DNA of 64,000 bases from Verrucosispora sp. NA02020 (GCF_013364215.1 NZ_CP054923.1:3286001-3350000); one strand, 5' to 3'; positions 28,301 through 35,918 are shown, numbered from the stretch's first letter. Program-made: numbers and translations. Notes: generated by a model from the sequence alone, not told the origin.

Positions 28301-30475
28301 ACCTCCGGCTCGACGGGCCTGCCCAAGGGCGTCATGATCACCCACACCAGCGCGCGGAACACGATCGACGACGTCAACGAGCGCTTCGGGGTGACCGCCG
28401 AGGACCGGGTGCTGGCGCTCTCCGCCCTCAACTTCGACCTCTCCGTCTATGACGTGTTCGGACTCCTGGGTGTCGGTGGCGCCGTCGTCCTGCCCCCGCC
28501 GGAGGCGCAACGGGAACCGGAACGGTGGTGGGAACTGGTCACCACGCACCGGGTGACGATCTGGAACAGCGTGCCCGCCCTGGCGGAGATGTTCGCCGAA
28601 CACGTCCTGACCCGCACCGACGACCGCCCGATCCCGCTGCGGGTGGTGATGATGAGCGGGGACTGGATCCCGGTGACCCTGCCGGACCGGCTCCGTCAGG
28701 TCGCGCCGCAGGCCGCCCTCTGGAGCCTGGGCGGGGCGACCGAGGCGGCGATCTGGTCCATCCTGTACCCGATCGACGCGGTCGACCCGCGCTGGGCGAG
28801 CGTCCCCTACGGCCTGCCCATGCGCAACCAGCAGTTCCACGTGCTCAACGACGCGCTGCAACCCTGCCCGGTCTGGGTCACCGGGGACCTGTACATCGGC
28901 GGTGTCGGCCTGGCGCAGGGCTACCTCAACGACGACGAACGCACCCGGGCCGCCTTCGTCCGCCACCCCCTCACCGGCGAGCGCCTCTATCGCACGGGAG
29001 ACCTGGGTCGTTATCTGCCGGGCGGCCTGATCGAGTTCCTCGGCCGGGAGGACTTCCAGGTCAAGGTGCAGGGCTACCGCATCGAACTGGGGGAGATCGA
29101 GGCCGCGCTGTCGCAGTGCGAGGGGGTACGCTCCGCCGCCGTCGTCGCGCACGGTGCCCGGCAGGGCGCCAAGCGCCTGCACGGCTACGTGGTGCTCGAT
29201 CCGGACCACGCCGACCCGGACCACGCCGAGCCGGGCGAGATCGCGGTCAAGGCGATCGACCAGGCGCTGCGGCGGATGCTGCCGGAGTACATGGTGCCGC
29301 AGCACCTGACGGTCCTGGACGAGTTGCCGATGAGTGCCAACGGCAAGATCGACCGGTCGGCGTTGCCGGAGCCGGACAGCGGCGACGCCGAGGGTGAGTC
29401 GGCCCTGCCCCGCGACGAGGTGGAGCGGCAACTCGCCGACCTCTGGGCCGAGTTCTTCGCGCGGGACCGGGTGGGCGTCACCGAGAACTTCTTCACCCTG
29501 GGCGGCAACTCGCTGCTCGCGGTACGCCTGATGGCGCGGATCCGGGCGCGTACCGGTCGGGTGCTGCCGCTTGCGGAACTCTTCGCCCGGCCGACGATCC
29601 GGCACCTGGCCGACCTGGTCCGGGACACCTCCGCACCGGACCGTCGGGCGGCCCTGGTGCCGATCCGGACCGGCGGGGACGCGGTCCCGTTGTTCTTCGT
29701 CCACCCGGTCGGCGGCGACGTGCTCTGCTACTCCGCACTCGCCGACCGGTTGGGACCGGGGCAGCCGTTCTACGGGTTGCAGGTGCCCGACGTGGACCCG
29801 GCCCCGCAGAGCCTGGCGGAGCTCGCCGCGCACTACGTGGACGTGGTGCGGCGGGAGTTCCCCGCCGGACCGTACCGTCTCGGCGGCTGGTCGATGGGCG
29901 GCATGATCGCGCTGGAGATGGCCCGCCAGATCACCGCCACCGGGGCGGAGGTCGAGGTGGTGCTCGCCGTGGACATCATGGAGCCGCCCCGGCGACGCGA
30001 GGACGCCGTCGACGAGACGGTGCTGCTGTCCTGGCTGGCCCGCGACCTGGCCGGGCTGACCGGCCGGGTGTGGCGACCCGACCCGGCCACCTTCACCCCC
30101 GAGGCGGACAACTCGGCGCTGGACCTGTTGTACGCCGAGGCGCGCCGCCGCGAGGTCCTGCCGGCCGAGGTGGACCTGGACACGCTCACCGCCATCGCGG
30201 ACCGCTTCTCCCGCAACTTCCGGGCCCTGCTCGACCACCAGCCGCAGCCCTACTCCGGTCGGGTCTGCTTCCTGCGCGCCCGCGACGGCGGCGCCGACGT
30301 GGAGACCACCCAGGCGTGGATGGACCTGGTCACCGATGGGATCCGCCTCGACGTGCCGGGCGACCACTACACCGTGATGCAACAGCCCCACCTCGCCGTG
30401 CTGGCCGACGAGATCGGCAAGCTCCTGCCCCCGCCCGCAGCGGATCCGCAGGTTTCCCCACTGACTGAAGGGTGA
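22343..30475 (+). CDS. Hybrid PKS-NRPS, KS-AT-DH*-ACP-Cy-A(Cys)-PCP-TE
   Basis: 2710 aa, with an ATGA overlap to PKS2. PKS part: N-terminal docking helix, KS (Cys207), AT (Ser663, Arg688 retained, GFHS motif of malonyl type), DH-like fold with catalytic His replaced by Cys976 and the motif Pro by Asn (Asp1145 kept), and ACP (Ser1300). NRPS part: a heterocyclisation domain with FPLTDLQQAYLVGR and the Cy hallmark DALIIDAWS (Asp1502, Asp1507), then an A domain (about 1835-2340). My reading of its pocket is D-L-Y-N-M-S-L-I-W-K, one change from the cysteine code DLYNLSLIWK. PCP (Ser2390) and a type I thioesterase (Ser2517 in GWSMGG) follow. It extends the chain once, adds cysteine, cyclises it to a thiazoline and releases the product. 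No oxidase domain is inserted in A, so thiazole formation would need a separate enzyme. Confidence 0.94.
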   Translation: MTGPKDRQAILVESLREIRRLRDELDATRAAATEPVAIVGMACRMPGGVRTPDQFWHLLDRGEDAITEVPASRWDVDRYYDPSPETPGTMYTRRGGFLDDIDQFDAAFFGISQREAAWLDPQQRLLLEVGWEAVEDSGQAPDGLAGSATGVWFGVTTYDYCQRQMREVDAATLEAYALTSNASTFAAGRLSYWLGLTGPSLSVDTACSSSLVAVHLACQSLRSGETSMALAGGVNVLLAPEWSVVASRARMLAPDGRCKTFDAAADGYVRSEGCGVVVLKRLSDALAQGDRVLAVIRGSAVNQDGRSGGITVPNGSAQQEVIRAALRAASVRPEEVGYLEAHGTGTPLGDPIELRAADAVLGRRDPAEPLLVGSVKTNIGHLEPAAGIAGLIKVVLSLRHQRIPAHLHLRTVNPDIGLDEMALEIPTTARDWRSGDRPRIAGLSSFGASGTNAHLIVAEGPPEPVAAPDESPRTAHLLPISARSPQALDELAGRYEALLAEPAGAGAVADVCHSAATGRAHLPYRLTAVGTDAAHLRDQLRAARAGRTAPGLRRDHARPHATPGVVFLLTGQGAQYPGMADLLYRTEPVFRQVIDECAELLRPLLDTPLHTLLAAAGPTPVAPDAVPLHDTRNTQPALFAVEYALAALWRSWGIVPAALLGHSVGELVAACLAGVFDLADGLRLATRRGQLMHTTAAGAMANVSAPPARLEPALAPYAGRLSVAAVNGPADVVVSGEPAALATLLDTLESQGIRSKRLTTTRGFHSPLMDPVLAEFEREAGTLTYHPPRIPVLSNVTGTYHGADGFSARYLREHVRGTVRFADAARTLLDDGHTVFLEVGPAPVLAAMVRRIDDASVVDRPRLFLPSLRKGHDDCRTILDSLGALHTRGVAVDWTTLGRGRRRVPVPTSVFRRERHWYPAAEPGRTVPADRAGETTAAVPDTASRSLLGRRVPSPLDVVQFESRLDAARHPCLGDCVMDGLPVVNIGVYLEAALAAVRHLRGPGPIEVTDCTVTQSLVLEHGRAVDAHLLVEPDATGHLGYRYYAAHPDSDADPTWVLHSRGHAGLLPPSAPESPVDLAALRADLAGELTGAEFYRRMWHRKLYLGPSAQWVDHVWQRDGEAVARMRAGHPDETDDYLLHPGLTDAMFQALFACLPADRQADAAYLLVGIERFRFHGMPAYGGELYCHVRLLPTAGPATLHAEVRLYDDAGRAVVSADGVLLKRAGRENLRRTDAPAPRAVVTAAPTVAASPPPTAVPTGPLDRSTVEKLVADAVARALGAADGDGLDRHEPVQNLGLDSLMALEVKEGLSAALGVSLPMVAFLDGSSIVSLAETAHTRLGGAASTDRPAPAGRPESTTVRPAPADRYAPFPLTDLQQAYLVGRSDAFELGNTSTYFFLEVDIEQLDVDRLGAALRRMVDRHDMLRAVVSPEGHQRVLPQVPPYRIRVVDLRAESDRRRDERLDEIRAEMTTQVFDTTVWPLFDVRATRVDAHRTRLHFGFDALIIDAWSTSMLFRELAAAYRGDDASLPPLELTFRDYVLAREQEIGGPRHTEAREYWMRRLEHLPPAPELPLATSPAQVDRPVFTHRSARLDTADWTRFKQFATARGVTASAALCTAYAQVLAAWSKSSRFTLNVLFFNRAPVHPDVSRMLGNFSTTSLLEVDSTRTDDFGTRAVRVQRQLWSDLEHSQFSGVQVLRELNAAGGGSARATMPVVFASTVNFAAKDDGAAATGLAQHLLDLGSGGREVASSIRTPQVWLDHQVVEDAGALVVNWDVIEELFPAGMIDAMFDAYVGTLRDLCRDESTWRRPAPVLTPETDLAVRRAVNATTGPLPAGLLHAPFLQAAARYPDRPAVITTDRRLTYRDLDRRSDRVAQWLADNAAGPGTLVGVVMEKGWEQIVAVIGVLKAGATYVPVDAHVPPERLRLLLDSAAISLVLTQSWVEERTRWPEGVVRTTVDTLPAGRTRRSARARQASPDSLAYVIFTSGSTGLPKGVMITHTSARNTIDDVNERFGVTAEDRVLALSALNFDLSVYDVFGLLGVGGAVVLPPPEAQREPERWWELVTTHRVTIWNSVPALAEMFAEHVLTRTDDRPIPLRVVMMSGDWIPVTLPDRLRQVAPQAALWSLGGATEAAIWSILYPIDAVDPRWASVPYGLPMRNQQFHVLNDALQPCPVWVTGDLYIGGVGLAQGYLNDDERTRAAFVRHPLTGERLYRTGDLGRYLPGGLIEFLGREDFQVKVQGYRIELGEIEAALSQCEGVRSAAVVAHGARQGAKRLHGYVVLDPDHADPDHAEPGEIAVKAIDQALRRMLPEYMVPQHLTVLDELPMSANGKIDRSALPEPDSGDAEGESALPRDEVERQLADLWAEFFARDRVGVTENFFTLGGNSLLAVRLMARIRARTGRVLPLAELFARPTIRHLADLVRDTSAPDRRAALVPIRTGGDAVPLFFVHPVGGDVLCYSALADRLGPGQPFYGLQVPDVDPAPQSLAELAAHYVDVVRREFPAGPYRLGGWSMGGMIALEMARQITATGAEVEVVLAVDIMEPPRRREDAVDETVLLSWLARDLAGLTGRVWRPDPATFTPEADNSALDLLYAEARRREVLPAEVDLDTLTAIADRFSRNFRALLDHQPQPYSGRVCFLRARDGGADVETTQAWMDLVTDGIRLDVPGDHYTVMQQPHLAVLADEIGKLLPPPAADPQVSPLTEG

Positions 30476-30480
30476 GTTCG

Positions 30481-31611
30481 ATGTCCCTCACGTTCGGCGC
30501 GTTCATCCCGCCGTTCCACTCCCTCGGCGAGGATCCGACCACCGCGATCTGGCGCGACCTGGACCTCATCGAATGGCTGGACACCCTCGGCATCGACGAG
30601 GCGTGGGTCGGCGAGCACCATTCCGGCGGCTGGTCGACGATCAGTTCCCCGGAGGTGTTCCTGGCCGCCGCCGCCGAGCGGACCCGGCGGATCAGACTGG
30701 GTACCGGCGTGATCAGCCTGCCGTACCATCACCCGCTCACCGCCGCGAACCGCGTGGTGCAGCTCGACCACCAGAGCCGGGGCCGGGCCATGTTCGGCGT
30801 CGGCGCGGGCGTCTCGCCGGCCGACGCGCACATGATGGGCATCGCCGCCTCCGACCAGCGGCGGATGATGGCCGAGTCGCTCGACGCCGTCGTCCACCTG
30901 CTGACCGACCCCACCCCGCTGACCCGCAAGACCGACTGGTTCGAGCTGCGCGACGCCCGGCTGCACCTGAAGCCGTACACCCGGCCGTCCCTGGACGTGG
31001 CCGTGGCCAGCGCCGGTTCGGAGCGCGGCATGCGCCTGGCCGGACGCTACGGGCTGTCCGCGCTGACCTTCGCCGGCCGTCCCGGCATGGTGGAGCCGCC
31101 GTTGGCGCAGTTGTGGGCGGCGGCCGAGGACGAGGCCGCCGCGCACGGCAGGACGATGGACCGGGCCTCGTGGCGCGTCGCCATCTGCGTGCACATCGCC
31201 GACACCCGGCAGGAGGCGATGGACCAGGTCCGCGCCGGGATGGGCCACTGGTTCCGGGAGTACGTCCAGGACACCGTCGGCGCCGAGGCGAAGCTGCCGG
31301 AGGGACGCGAACCCGAGGTGGCGATGGAGACCCGCACCGCCATCATCGGATCGGTGGAGGACGCCGTCGAGGCGATCGCCCGCATGCAGGCCGACAGCGG
31401 CGGTTTCGGCACCCTGCTTGTCAACACCCAGGACTGGGCCACCCGGGAACAGACCAAGCACAGCTACGAGCTGCTGGCCCGGTACGTGGCGCCGCACTTC
31501 ACCGGCGCGCTGGAGAGCCGCCGGGCCTCGCAGCGATGGGTGTCGGAGAACCGCGGTGACTTCTCGGCACAGGCCCGGGAGGCCGCCCGCCGGGCGTCGT
31601 CGCCCCGTTGA
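30481..31611 (+). CDS. Luciferase-like flavin monooxygenase (LLM family)
   Basis: A 376-aa bacterial-luciferase-type TIM barrel: FGAFIPPFHSLGEDP, the WVGEHHSGGW segment typical of the flavin site, RIRLGTGVISLPYHHPL, and GRAMFGVGAGVSP. ATG 30481 has GAAGGG nine nt upstream; a GTG at 30472 overlaps the NRPS stop. The next gene is a flavin reductase, so this is the oxygenase half of a two-component monooxygenase. It could hydroxylate or Baeyer-Villiger oxidise the keto chain or oxidise the thiazoline (inference). Confidence 0.88.
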   Translation: MSLTFGAFIPPFHSLGEDPTTAIWRDLDLIEWLDTLGIDEAWVGEHHSGGWSTISSPEVFLAAAAERTRRIRLGTGVISLPYHHPLTAANRVVQLDHQSRGRAMFGVGAGVSPADAHMMGIAASDQRRMMAESLDAVVHLLTDPTPLTRKTDWFELRDARLHLKPYTRPSLDVAVASAGSERGMRLAGRYGLSALTFAGRPGMVEPPLAQLWAAAEDEAAAHGRTMDRASWRVAICVHIADTRQEAMDQVRAGMGHWFREYVQDTVGAEAKLPEGREPEVAMETRTAIIGSVEDAVEAIARMQADSGGFGTLLVNTQDWATREQTKHSYELLARYVAPHFTGALESRRASQRWVSENRGDFSAQAREAARRASSPR

Positions 31612-31668
31612 CCGTCCGCGCCGTGCTCCGGGCATCCGGGCACGGTCAGGCACGAGGGAGGAACGGCC

Positions 31669-32196
31669 GTGGGAACACCCGTCGGTGCGGTACGACCAGT
31701 CCTGGACAGCGTGGCGTTCCGCGACGCGATGTCGCTTCTCGCGGCACCGCTGACCGTGGTCACCACCCGAGACCGCGAGGGGCGACGCTGGGGTTTCACC
31801 GCCAGTTCGGTGGTCTCCGCCTCGCTGGCACCGCCCCTGCTCGTCGTCGGCATCGGGCACGAGTCGAGCTGCTTCACGGCCATGGTGGACGCCGGCGAGT
31901 TCGCGGTGAACCTGCTCGGCGAGGAGCAGCAGGGGACCGCCCGCCGGTTCGCGGCCCGGGGTGCCGACCGTTTCGCCGGATCGGACTGCCGGGACCTGGC
32001 CGGCAGCACGGTGCCGTACCTGGGCGACGCCCACGCGGTGTTCCGCTGCACGCTTGCCGACCGCCTCACCGTCGGCGACCACGACCTGTTGGTGGGCCAC
32101 CTGACCGAGGTCCACGTCTCGGGCGAGGCGCGGCCGCTGTTGTGGTACCGCCGTGGCTTCCACGTCCCCGTGCCCGGGCAGCCCGCGGGGGGCTGA
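31669..32196 (+). CDS. Flavin reductase (two-component monooxygenase partner)
   Basis: A 175-aa flavin-reductase-like FMN-binding split-barrel protein: FRDAMSLLAAPLTVVTT, GFTASSVVSASLAPPLLVVGI and GEFAVNLL are the characteristic blocks, and GDHDLLVGHLTEV follows. It supplies reduced FMN to the LLM enzyme upstream. GTG 31669 is supported by GGGAGG. It is the last gene of the polyketide transcription unit. Confidence 0.88.
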   Translation: MGTPVGAVRPVLDSVAFRDAMSLLAAPLTVVTTRDREGRRWGFTASSVVSASLAPPLLVVGIGHESSCFTAMVDAGEFAVNLLGEEQQGTARRFAARGADRFAGSDCRDLAGSTVPYLGDAHAVFRCTLADRLTVGDHDLLVGHLTEVHVSGEARPLLWYRRGFHVPVPGQPAGG

Positions 32197-32407
32197 GCCC
32201 GGCCCACTGTTTCCCCGGTCAGTCGACGGACCGGGGGACATGAGCACCGACGGTCGCGCCGGTCATCCGCCGACGGGCCGCCGACCGTCCCCATCCCCGA
32301 CGGTCCGGTGCCAGGAGTACGCGCCGGGTCGCGTCCACACCAAGGACGTGACCCGGCGCTTTCGTCGTCTGTGTCCCCGAGGTGACCCGTCGTCGGGCCC
32401 GACGCAG

Positions 32408-32439
32408 CGGGTCCACGGCCGTTCACGGCCGTGGACCCG
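32408..32439. terminator. Strong bidirectional terminator closing the polyketide operon
   Basis: A perfect 14-bp stem, CGGGTCCACGGCCG (32408-32421) and CGGCCGTGGACCCG (32426-32439), with a TTCA loop. It lies between convergent flavin reductase and MFS genes and marks the right end of the biosynthetic operon. The rest of 32197-32457 shows no gene. Confidence 0.85.
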
Positions 32440-32457
32440 GGTGCGCGCGGGGAGTGG

Positions 32458-34068
32458 TCAGCCCACCGGCTTGGCCGCCACGCTCTGCGGCTGCTCCGTC
32501 GAGGTGGCCGGTGGCGCCGGGGGCGCGGGCGGCATGGGCGGCGGGGGCAGCTGCTTCGGCAGCCACCGCAGCGAGATCACCGCCGCGCCGAGCACGACGA
32601 CGATGGCCACGATCATGGCGGCGCGCATACCGGTGAGGTACGCCTCCATACCGGCGTCGACCAGGGTGGCCCGTCCGTCGGTCAGGCCGGCGGACGCGAT
32701 CGCCCGCAGGGTGCCGCCGATCGAGTCACCGGCCTCGTCGCGCAGCCCGGCGGGGAGCACGTCGACCGCGTCGCCGAGGGAGCTGCGGTAGACGCTGCCC
32801 AGCACGCTGCCGATCACGGCGACGCCGAGCGCACCGGCCACCTGGCGGGCGGTCTGCGTGACCGCCTGCCCGGCACCGGCCTTCGGCAGCGGCACCACGG
32901 ACATCAGGGAGCCGGTGGCGGGCGCCATGATGCAGCCCCAGCCGATGCCGAACAGCAGTTGCGCGACGATGAGCAGCCACACCCCGGTCTGCCGGTCCAT
33001 CAGGGTGGTCAGCACGAAGGAGAGCGCCATGACCACGGCACCGGCCGCCACCACAGTGCGTGGCCCGAACCGGGCCGCCAGCTTGGGCGACCGCGCGGAG
33101 GTGAGCACGGTGCCCACGCCCATCGGCAGCATCAGCAGGCCGGCCTGCATGGGGGAGTAGCCGCGCACCGCCTGGTAGTAGAACTGGATCACGAAGATCG
33201 CGCCGATCAGGGCGAAGAAGCACAGGGCGATGGCGGCCGTGCCGGCGGAGAAGCGGCTGCTGCGCAGCAGCGTCACGTCGAGCGACGGGCTCGCCATCCG
33301 GCTCTCCACGAGGACCAGGACGGCGATCAGCACCAGCCCGGCGACGATCGATCCCAGCACCGGCAGCGAGAGCCACGCGTTGTCCTCGCCGCCGACCACG
33401 ATGCCGTAGACCAGCAGGCCGATCGCCACGATCGACAGCAGGACGCCGAGCGGGTCGAAACGCGACTTCATCGGGCTGCGGCTCTCCGGCACCCAGAGGG
33501 CGATCAGCACGACGCTGATCAGCACCAACGGGGCGTTGATGAGGAAGATCGAGCCCCACCAGAAGCTCTCCAGCAGCAGGCCGCCCAGGATCGGGCCGAC
33601 GGCGAAGGCCACCCCGGCGGCGGCGGCCCAGGTGGCGATGGCCTTCGGGCGCTCAGGCGGGGGGAAGGTGGCCATGATGACGGCCAGCGTGACGGTGGGG
33701 ATGACGGCCGCGCCGACGCCCATCACGGCCCGCCAGAGGATGAGTGACTCGACGTCGGCGGCGTACGCGGCCAGTGTCGAGGCGATACCGAAGATCAGCA
33801 GCCCGGCGACGAGGACCTTCTTGCGACCGAACCGGTCCGCGCAGACCCCGCCGGTGAAGATGAAGGCGGCGAACGTGATCAGGTAGGTGTCCAGCGACCA
33901 CTGGAGTTCGGCGTTGCTGGCGCCGAGGCTGAGCTGGATCGGGTTCAGCGCGACGTTGATGATGGTGATGTCCATGACGACGATCAGTACGATGACCGCC
34001 ATCAGCGTCGAGATCGCCCGGCGCCGGGCCGGGGTCAGCGGGGGTAACGCGGGAGCTTGGGGTTGCAT
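32458..34068 (-). CDS. MFS drug exporter, DHA2 (EmrB/QacA) family
   Basis: A 536-aa protein with 14 predicted membrane helices. Motif C-like GVAFAVGPILGGLLL and the D-x-x-x-x-N-V-A-L start of helix 1 (VVMDITIINVAL) are characteristic of DHA2 exporters; CADRFGRKKVLVAG is motif A. It ends in a proline-rich cytoplasmic tail. ATG 34068 is preceded by AAAGGA. It follows a MarR-controlled cupin gene and lies next to the polyketide operon, so it may export the product or give self-resistance (inference). Confidence 0.9.
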   Translation of the reverse strand: MQPQAPALPPLTPARRRAISTLMAVIVLIVVMDITIINVALNPIQLSLGASNAELQWSLDTYLITFAAFIFTGGVCADRFGRKKVLVAGLLIFGIASTLAAYAADVESLILWRAVMGVGAAVIPTVTLAVIMATFPPPERPKAIATWAAAAGVAFAVGPILGGLLLESFWWGSIFLINAPLVLISVVLIALWVPESRSPMKSRFDPLGVLLSIVAIGLLVYGIVVGGEDNAWLSLPVLGSIVAGLVLIAVLVLVESRMASPSLDVTLLRSSRFSAGTAAIALCFFALIGAIFVIQFYYQAVRGYSPMQAGLLMLPMGVGTVLTSARSPKLAARFGPRTVVAAGAVVMALSFVLTTLMDRQTGVWLLIVAQLLFGIGWGCIMAPATGSLMSVVPLPKAGAGQAVTQTARQVAGALGVAVIGSVLGSVYRSSLGDAVDVLPAGLRDEAGDSIGGTLRAIASAGLTDGRATLVDAGMEAYLTGMRAAMIVAIVVVLGAAVISLRWLPKQLPPPPMPPAPPAPPATSTEQPQSVAAKPVG

Positions 34069-34238
34069 TGCCGTCCTTTGCAGACTGGCATCACCACGCC
34101 AAACCCGGGCGTCGAAGGCTCAACCGGAGGGGTGGTAATGCGATCGAACCCAGGTGATGGGGGGAGAGGAAGCGCCACCAGCCCGCCCGGGACTGGTGGT
34201 GCCTCCGTACCTCGGCGGAGTCGACACCCGGGGGCGGG

Positions 34239-34613
34239 TCACTCCGCCCAGGGCAGCGGCACCTTGTTGTCGCTGTTCGGGAGCATGGCCTTGCCGCCCA
34301 CCTTCATGGCGACGAGGGCCTGGGCCGGGCCGCCGACGGCCTTGAGCTGACGCGTGACGCCGCCCGGAAGGACGAGCGCCTGGCCGGCCTTGACCAGCTT
34401 GGTCTCGTCGCCCACGGTGACCTCGAAGGCGCCGGAGATCGGCATCCACACCTGCTCGGCGTCGATGCCGTGCACCGGGGTGGCGGCGTCCTCGCCGAGC
34501 TCCACGCGCCAGGTGCTCACCTCCGCGCTGCCCTGGCTCGGGCCGGCGAGACCGAACATCCGGCCGGCGGGAGTGGTGGTGGTGCGGGCTTCCGTCTCAC
34601 TGACGACATTCAT
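34239..34613 (-). CDS. Small cupin-domain protein
   Basis: A 124-aa single cupin barrel: EQVWMPISGAFEVTVGDE and GQALVLPGGVTRQLKAVGG match cupin motifs 1 and 2, although the canonical His ligands are mostly absent, so metal binding is doubtful. ATG 34613 has GGAGG at 34620-34624. It is transcribed with the MFS exporter about 170 nt downstream and divergently from the MarR gene. Confidence 0.85.
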   Translation of the reverse strand: MNVVSETEARTTTTPAGRMFGLAGPSQGSAEVSTWRVELGEDAATPVHGIDAEQVWMPISGAFEVTVGDETKLVKAGQALVLPGGVTRQLKAVGGPAQALVAMKVGGKAMLPNSDNKVPLPWAE

Positions 34614-34625
34614 CGGCGACCTCCG

Positions 34626-34682
34626 AGTAAATTAGCTTTACTTGCGTATCGTCAGTAAAGTCCTGCTTGCAGGCTGTGTCAA
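34626..34682. promoter_or_regulatory. MarR operator/promoter region
   Basis: Three related half-sites are seen: AGTAAA (34626-34631), TTTACT (34637-34642) and AGTAAA (34654-34659). They form two overlapping palindromes, including CTTTACT/AGTAAAG with an 11-nt spacer. On the minus strand TTGACA (34682-34677), 17 bp and TTTACT (34659-34654) form the cupin promoter, so the operator covers the -10 box. The MarR gene starts at 34693 on the other side. Confidence 0.7.
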
Positions 34683-34692
34683 GCTGTTTTGC

Positions 34693-35166
34693 ATGACTGA
34701 ACCGGACCCACTCGAGCGAACTCCGCTGACCTTCCTGTTGGGCATGGCGTTCCAACTCGTCCTCACCGAGTTCGTCACCAAACTCGACGCGATCGGCTAC
34801 GACGACCTGCGTCCCATCCACGGATTCGTCTTCCAGCTCCTGCAGGGTCCGGGTGCCACCAGCACCGAGCTGGCCGGTCAACTCGGCGTGACCAAGCAGG
34901 CGGCCGGGCAGATCGTCGACTACCTCGAAGGGGCCGGTTACGTCGAGCGCCGCCCGTACCCGCTCGGGGGTCGTCGCAAGCTCGTCGTCCTCACCGACAA
35001 GGGCCGCGAGCACATGCGGACGGCGGGCCGCACCCTGGCCGAGATCGAGTCCCGGTTGGCCGTCAGCCTGGACGACGAGGGGCTGACCGCGCTGCGCCAG
35101 GAGCTCGCCCGGGTGATCCGGAACATCGCCGGTGACGACGTACCGCCGTTGCGACCCTTCTGGTAG
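34693..35166 (+). CDS. MarR-family transcriptional regulator
   Basis: A 157-aa winged-helix protein: LRPIHGFVFQLL, TSTELAGQLGVTKQAAGQIVDYLEG (recognition helix), YVERRPYPLGGRRKLVVLT (wing). ATG 34693 follows TTTTGC directly; no ribosome site is visible, so the gene may be leaderless. It is divergent from the cupin-MFS unit and most probably represses both directions through the AGTAAA sites. Confidence 0.9.
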   Translation: MTEPDPLERTPLTFLLGMAFQLVLTEFVTKLDAIGYDDLRPIHGFVFQLLQGPGATSTELAGQLGVTKQAAGQIVDYLEGAGYVERRPYPLGGRRKLVVLTDKGREHMRTAGRTLAEIESRLAVSLDDEGLTALRQELARVIRNIAGDDVPPLRPFW

Positions 35167-35275
35167 CGGGCACGGAGTCACCCGCGTGAATCGCCGGGCG
35201 CGCGGTCCCCACAACCTTCCGACCGGGCGGTAGGATGACGGGACATTGACGGGGTATGAAAGGCGGAGGCCACAG

Positions 35276-35911
35276 ATGGCTCGTGCGACGTCCAGCCGCC
35301 CGGCAACCACACGCCGCCGGCAGCGTTGGCCCGACGGCTACGACCCGGAGAACACCCGTCGATCCCTGATCACGAGCGCCCTCGAACTCTTCGAGCGTCG
35401 GGGCTTCGACCGCACGTCGGTGCAGGAGATCGCCGACCAGGCGCGGCTCACGAAGGGCGCCTTCTACCACCACTTCGAGAGCAAGGACGACCTGCTGCGG
35501 CACATCCAGGAGGAGTACCTGGAGGCGCAGCTCGCCGCGATCGAGCGGATCGAGAGCGGCAGCGACGACCCGAAGGTGCGGGTCGCGGAGCTGATCCGGC
35601 TCAGCCTGACCAGCGTGGCCGAGTACCGCTCCCACGTCACCATCTTCTACCAGGAGCGGCGCTACCTCACCGGTGACCTGTTCGCCGAGGTGACCCGCAA
35701 GCGCGACCGGCTGGAGGCGGCCTTCGCCGGCATGATCCAGGACGGCGTGGCGCGCGGCGTCTTCCGGGCCGACGTCGACTCCCGGATCGTCACCTTCGGG
35801 CTCGTCGGCATGTGCGCCTGGGCCTACCAGTGGCTCAACGTCGGCGGCAAGCTCAGCGTCGACGACGTGGCACGCCAGTTCAGCGCCATGGTGCTCGACG
35901 GGCTGGTCTGA
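35276..35911 (+). CDS. TetR-family transcriptional regulator
   Basis: A 211-aa protein. HTH: RRSLITSALELFERRGFDRTSV and IADQARLTKGAFYHHFESKDDLL, followed by an all-helical ligand domain. ATG 35276 is chosen because GGCGGAGG lies nine nt upstream; upstream in-frame starts are weaker. It is convergent with the truncated acyl-CoA dehydrogenase. This TetR type often controls fatty-acid or acyl-CoA catabolism (family knowledge), which fits the neighbour. Confidence 0.92.
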   Translation: MARATSSRPATTRRRQRWPDGYDPENTRRSLITSALELFERRGFDRTSVQEIADQARLTKGAFYHHFESKDDLLRHIQEEYLEAQLAAIERIESGSDDPKVRVAELIRLSLTSVAEYRSHVTIFYQERRYLTGDLFAEVTRKRDRLEAAFAGMIQDGVARGVFRADVDSRIVTFGLVGMCAWAYQWLNVGGKLSVDDVARQFSAMVLDGLV

Positions 35912-35918
35912 CCCGACC

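Noticed and set aside
26093..30391. 1432-codon open frame on the minus strand
   Set aside because: Antisense of the hybrid NRPS gene; long only because of high GC. No recognisable domains, whereas the plus strand has a complete domain series.
13751..30475. Assignment of the cluster to the thiolactomycin family
   Set aside because: The Cy-A-PCP-TE end is similar, but there is no P450, no reducing domains and the loading module differs; kept only as an analogy.
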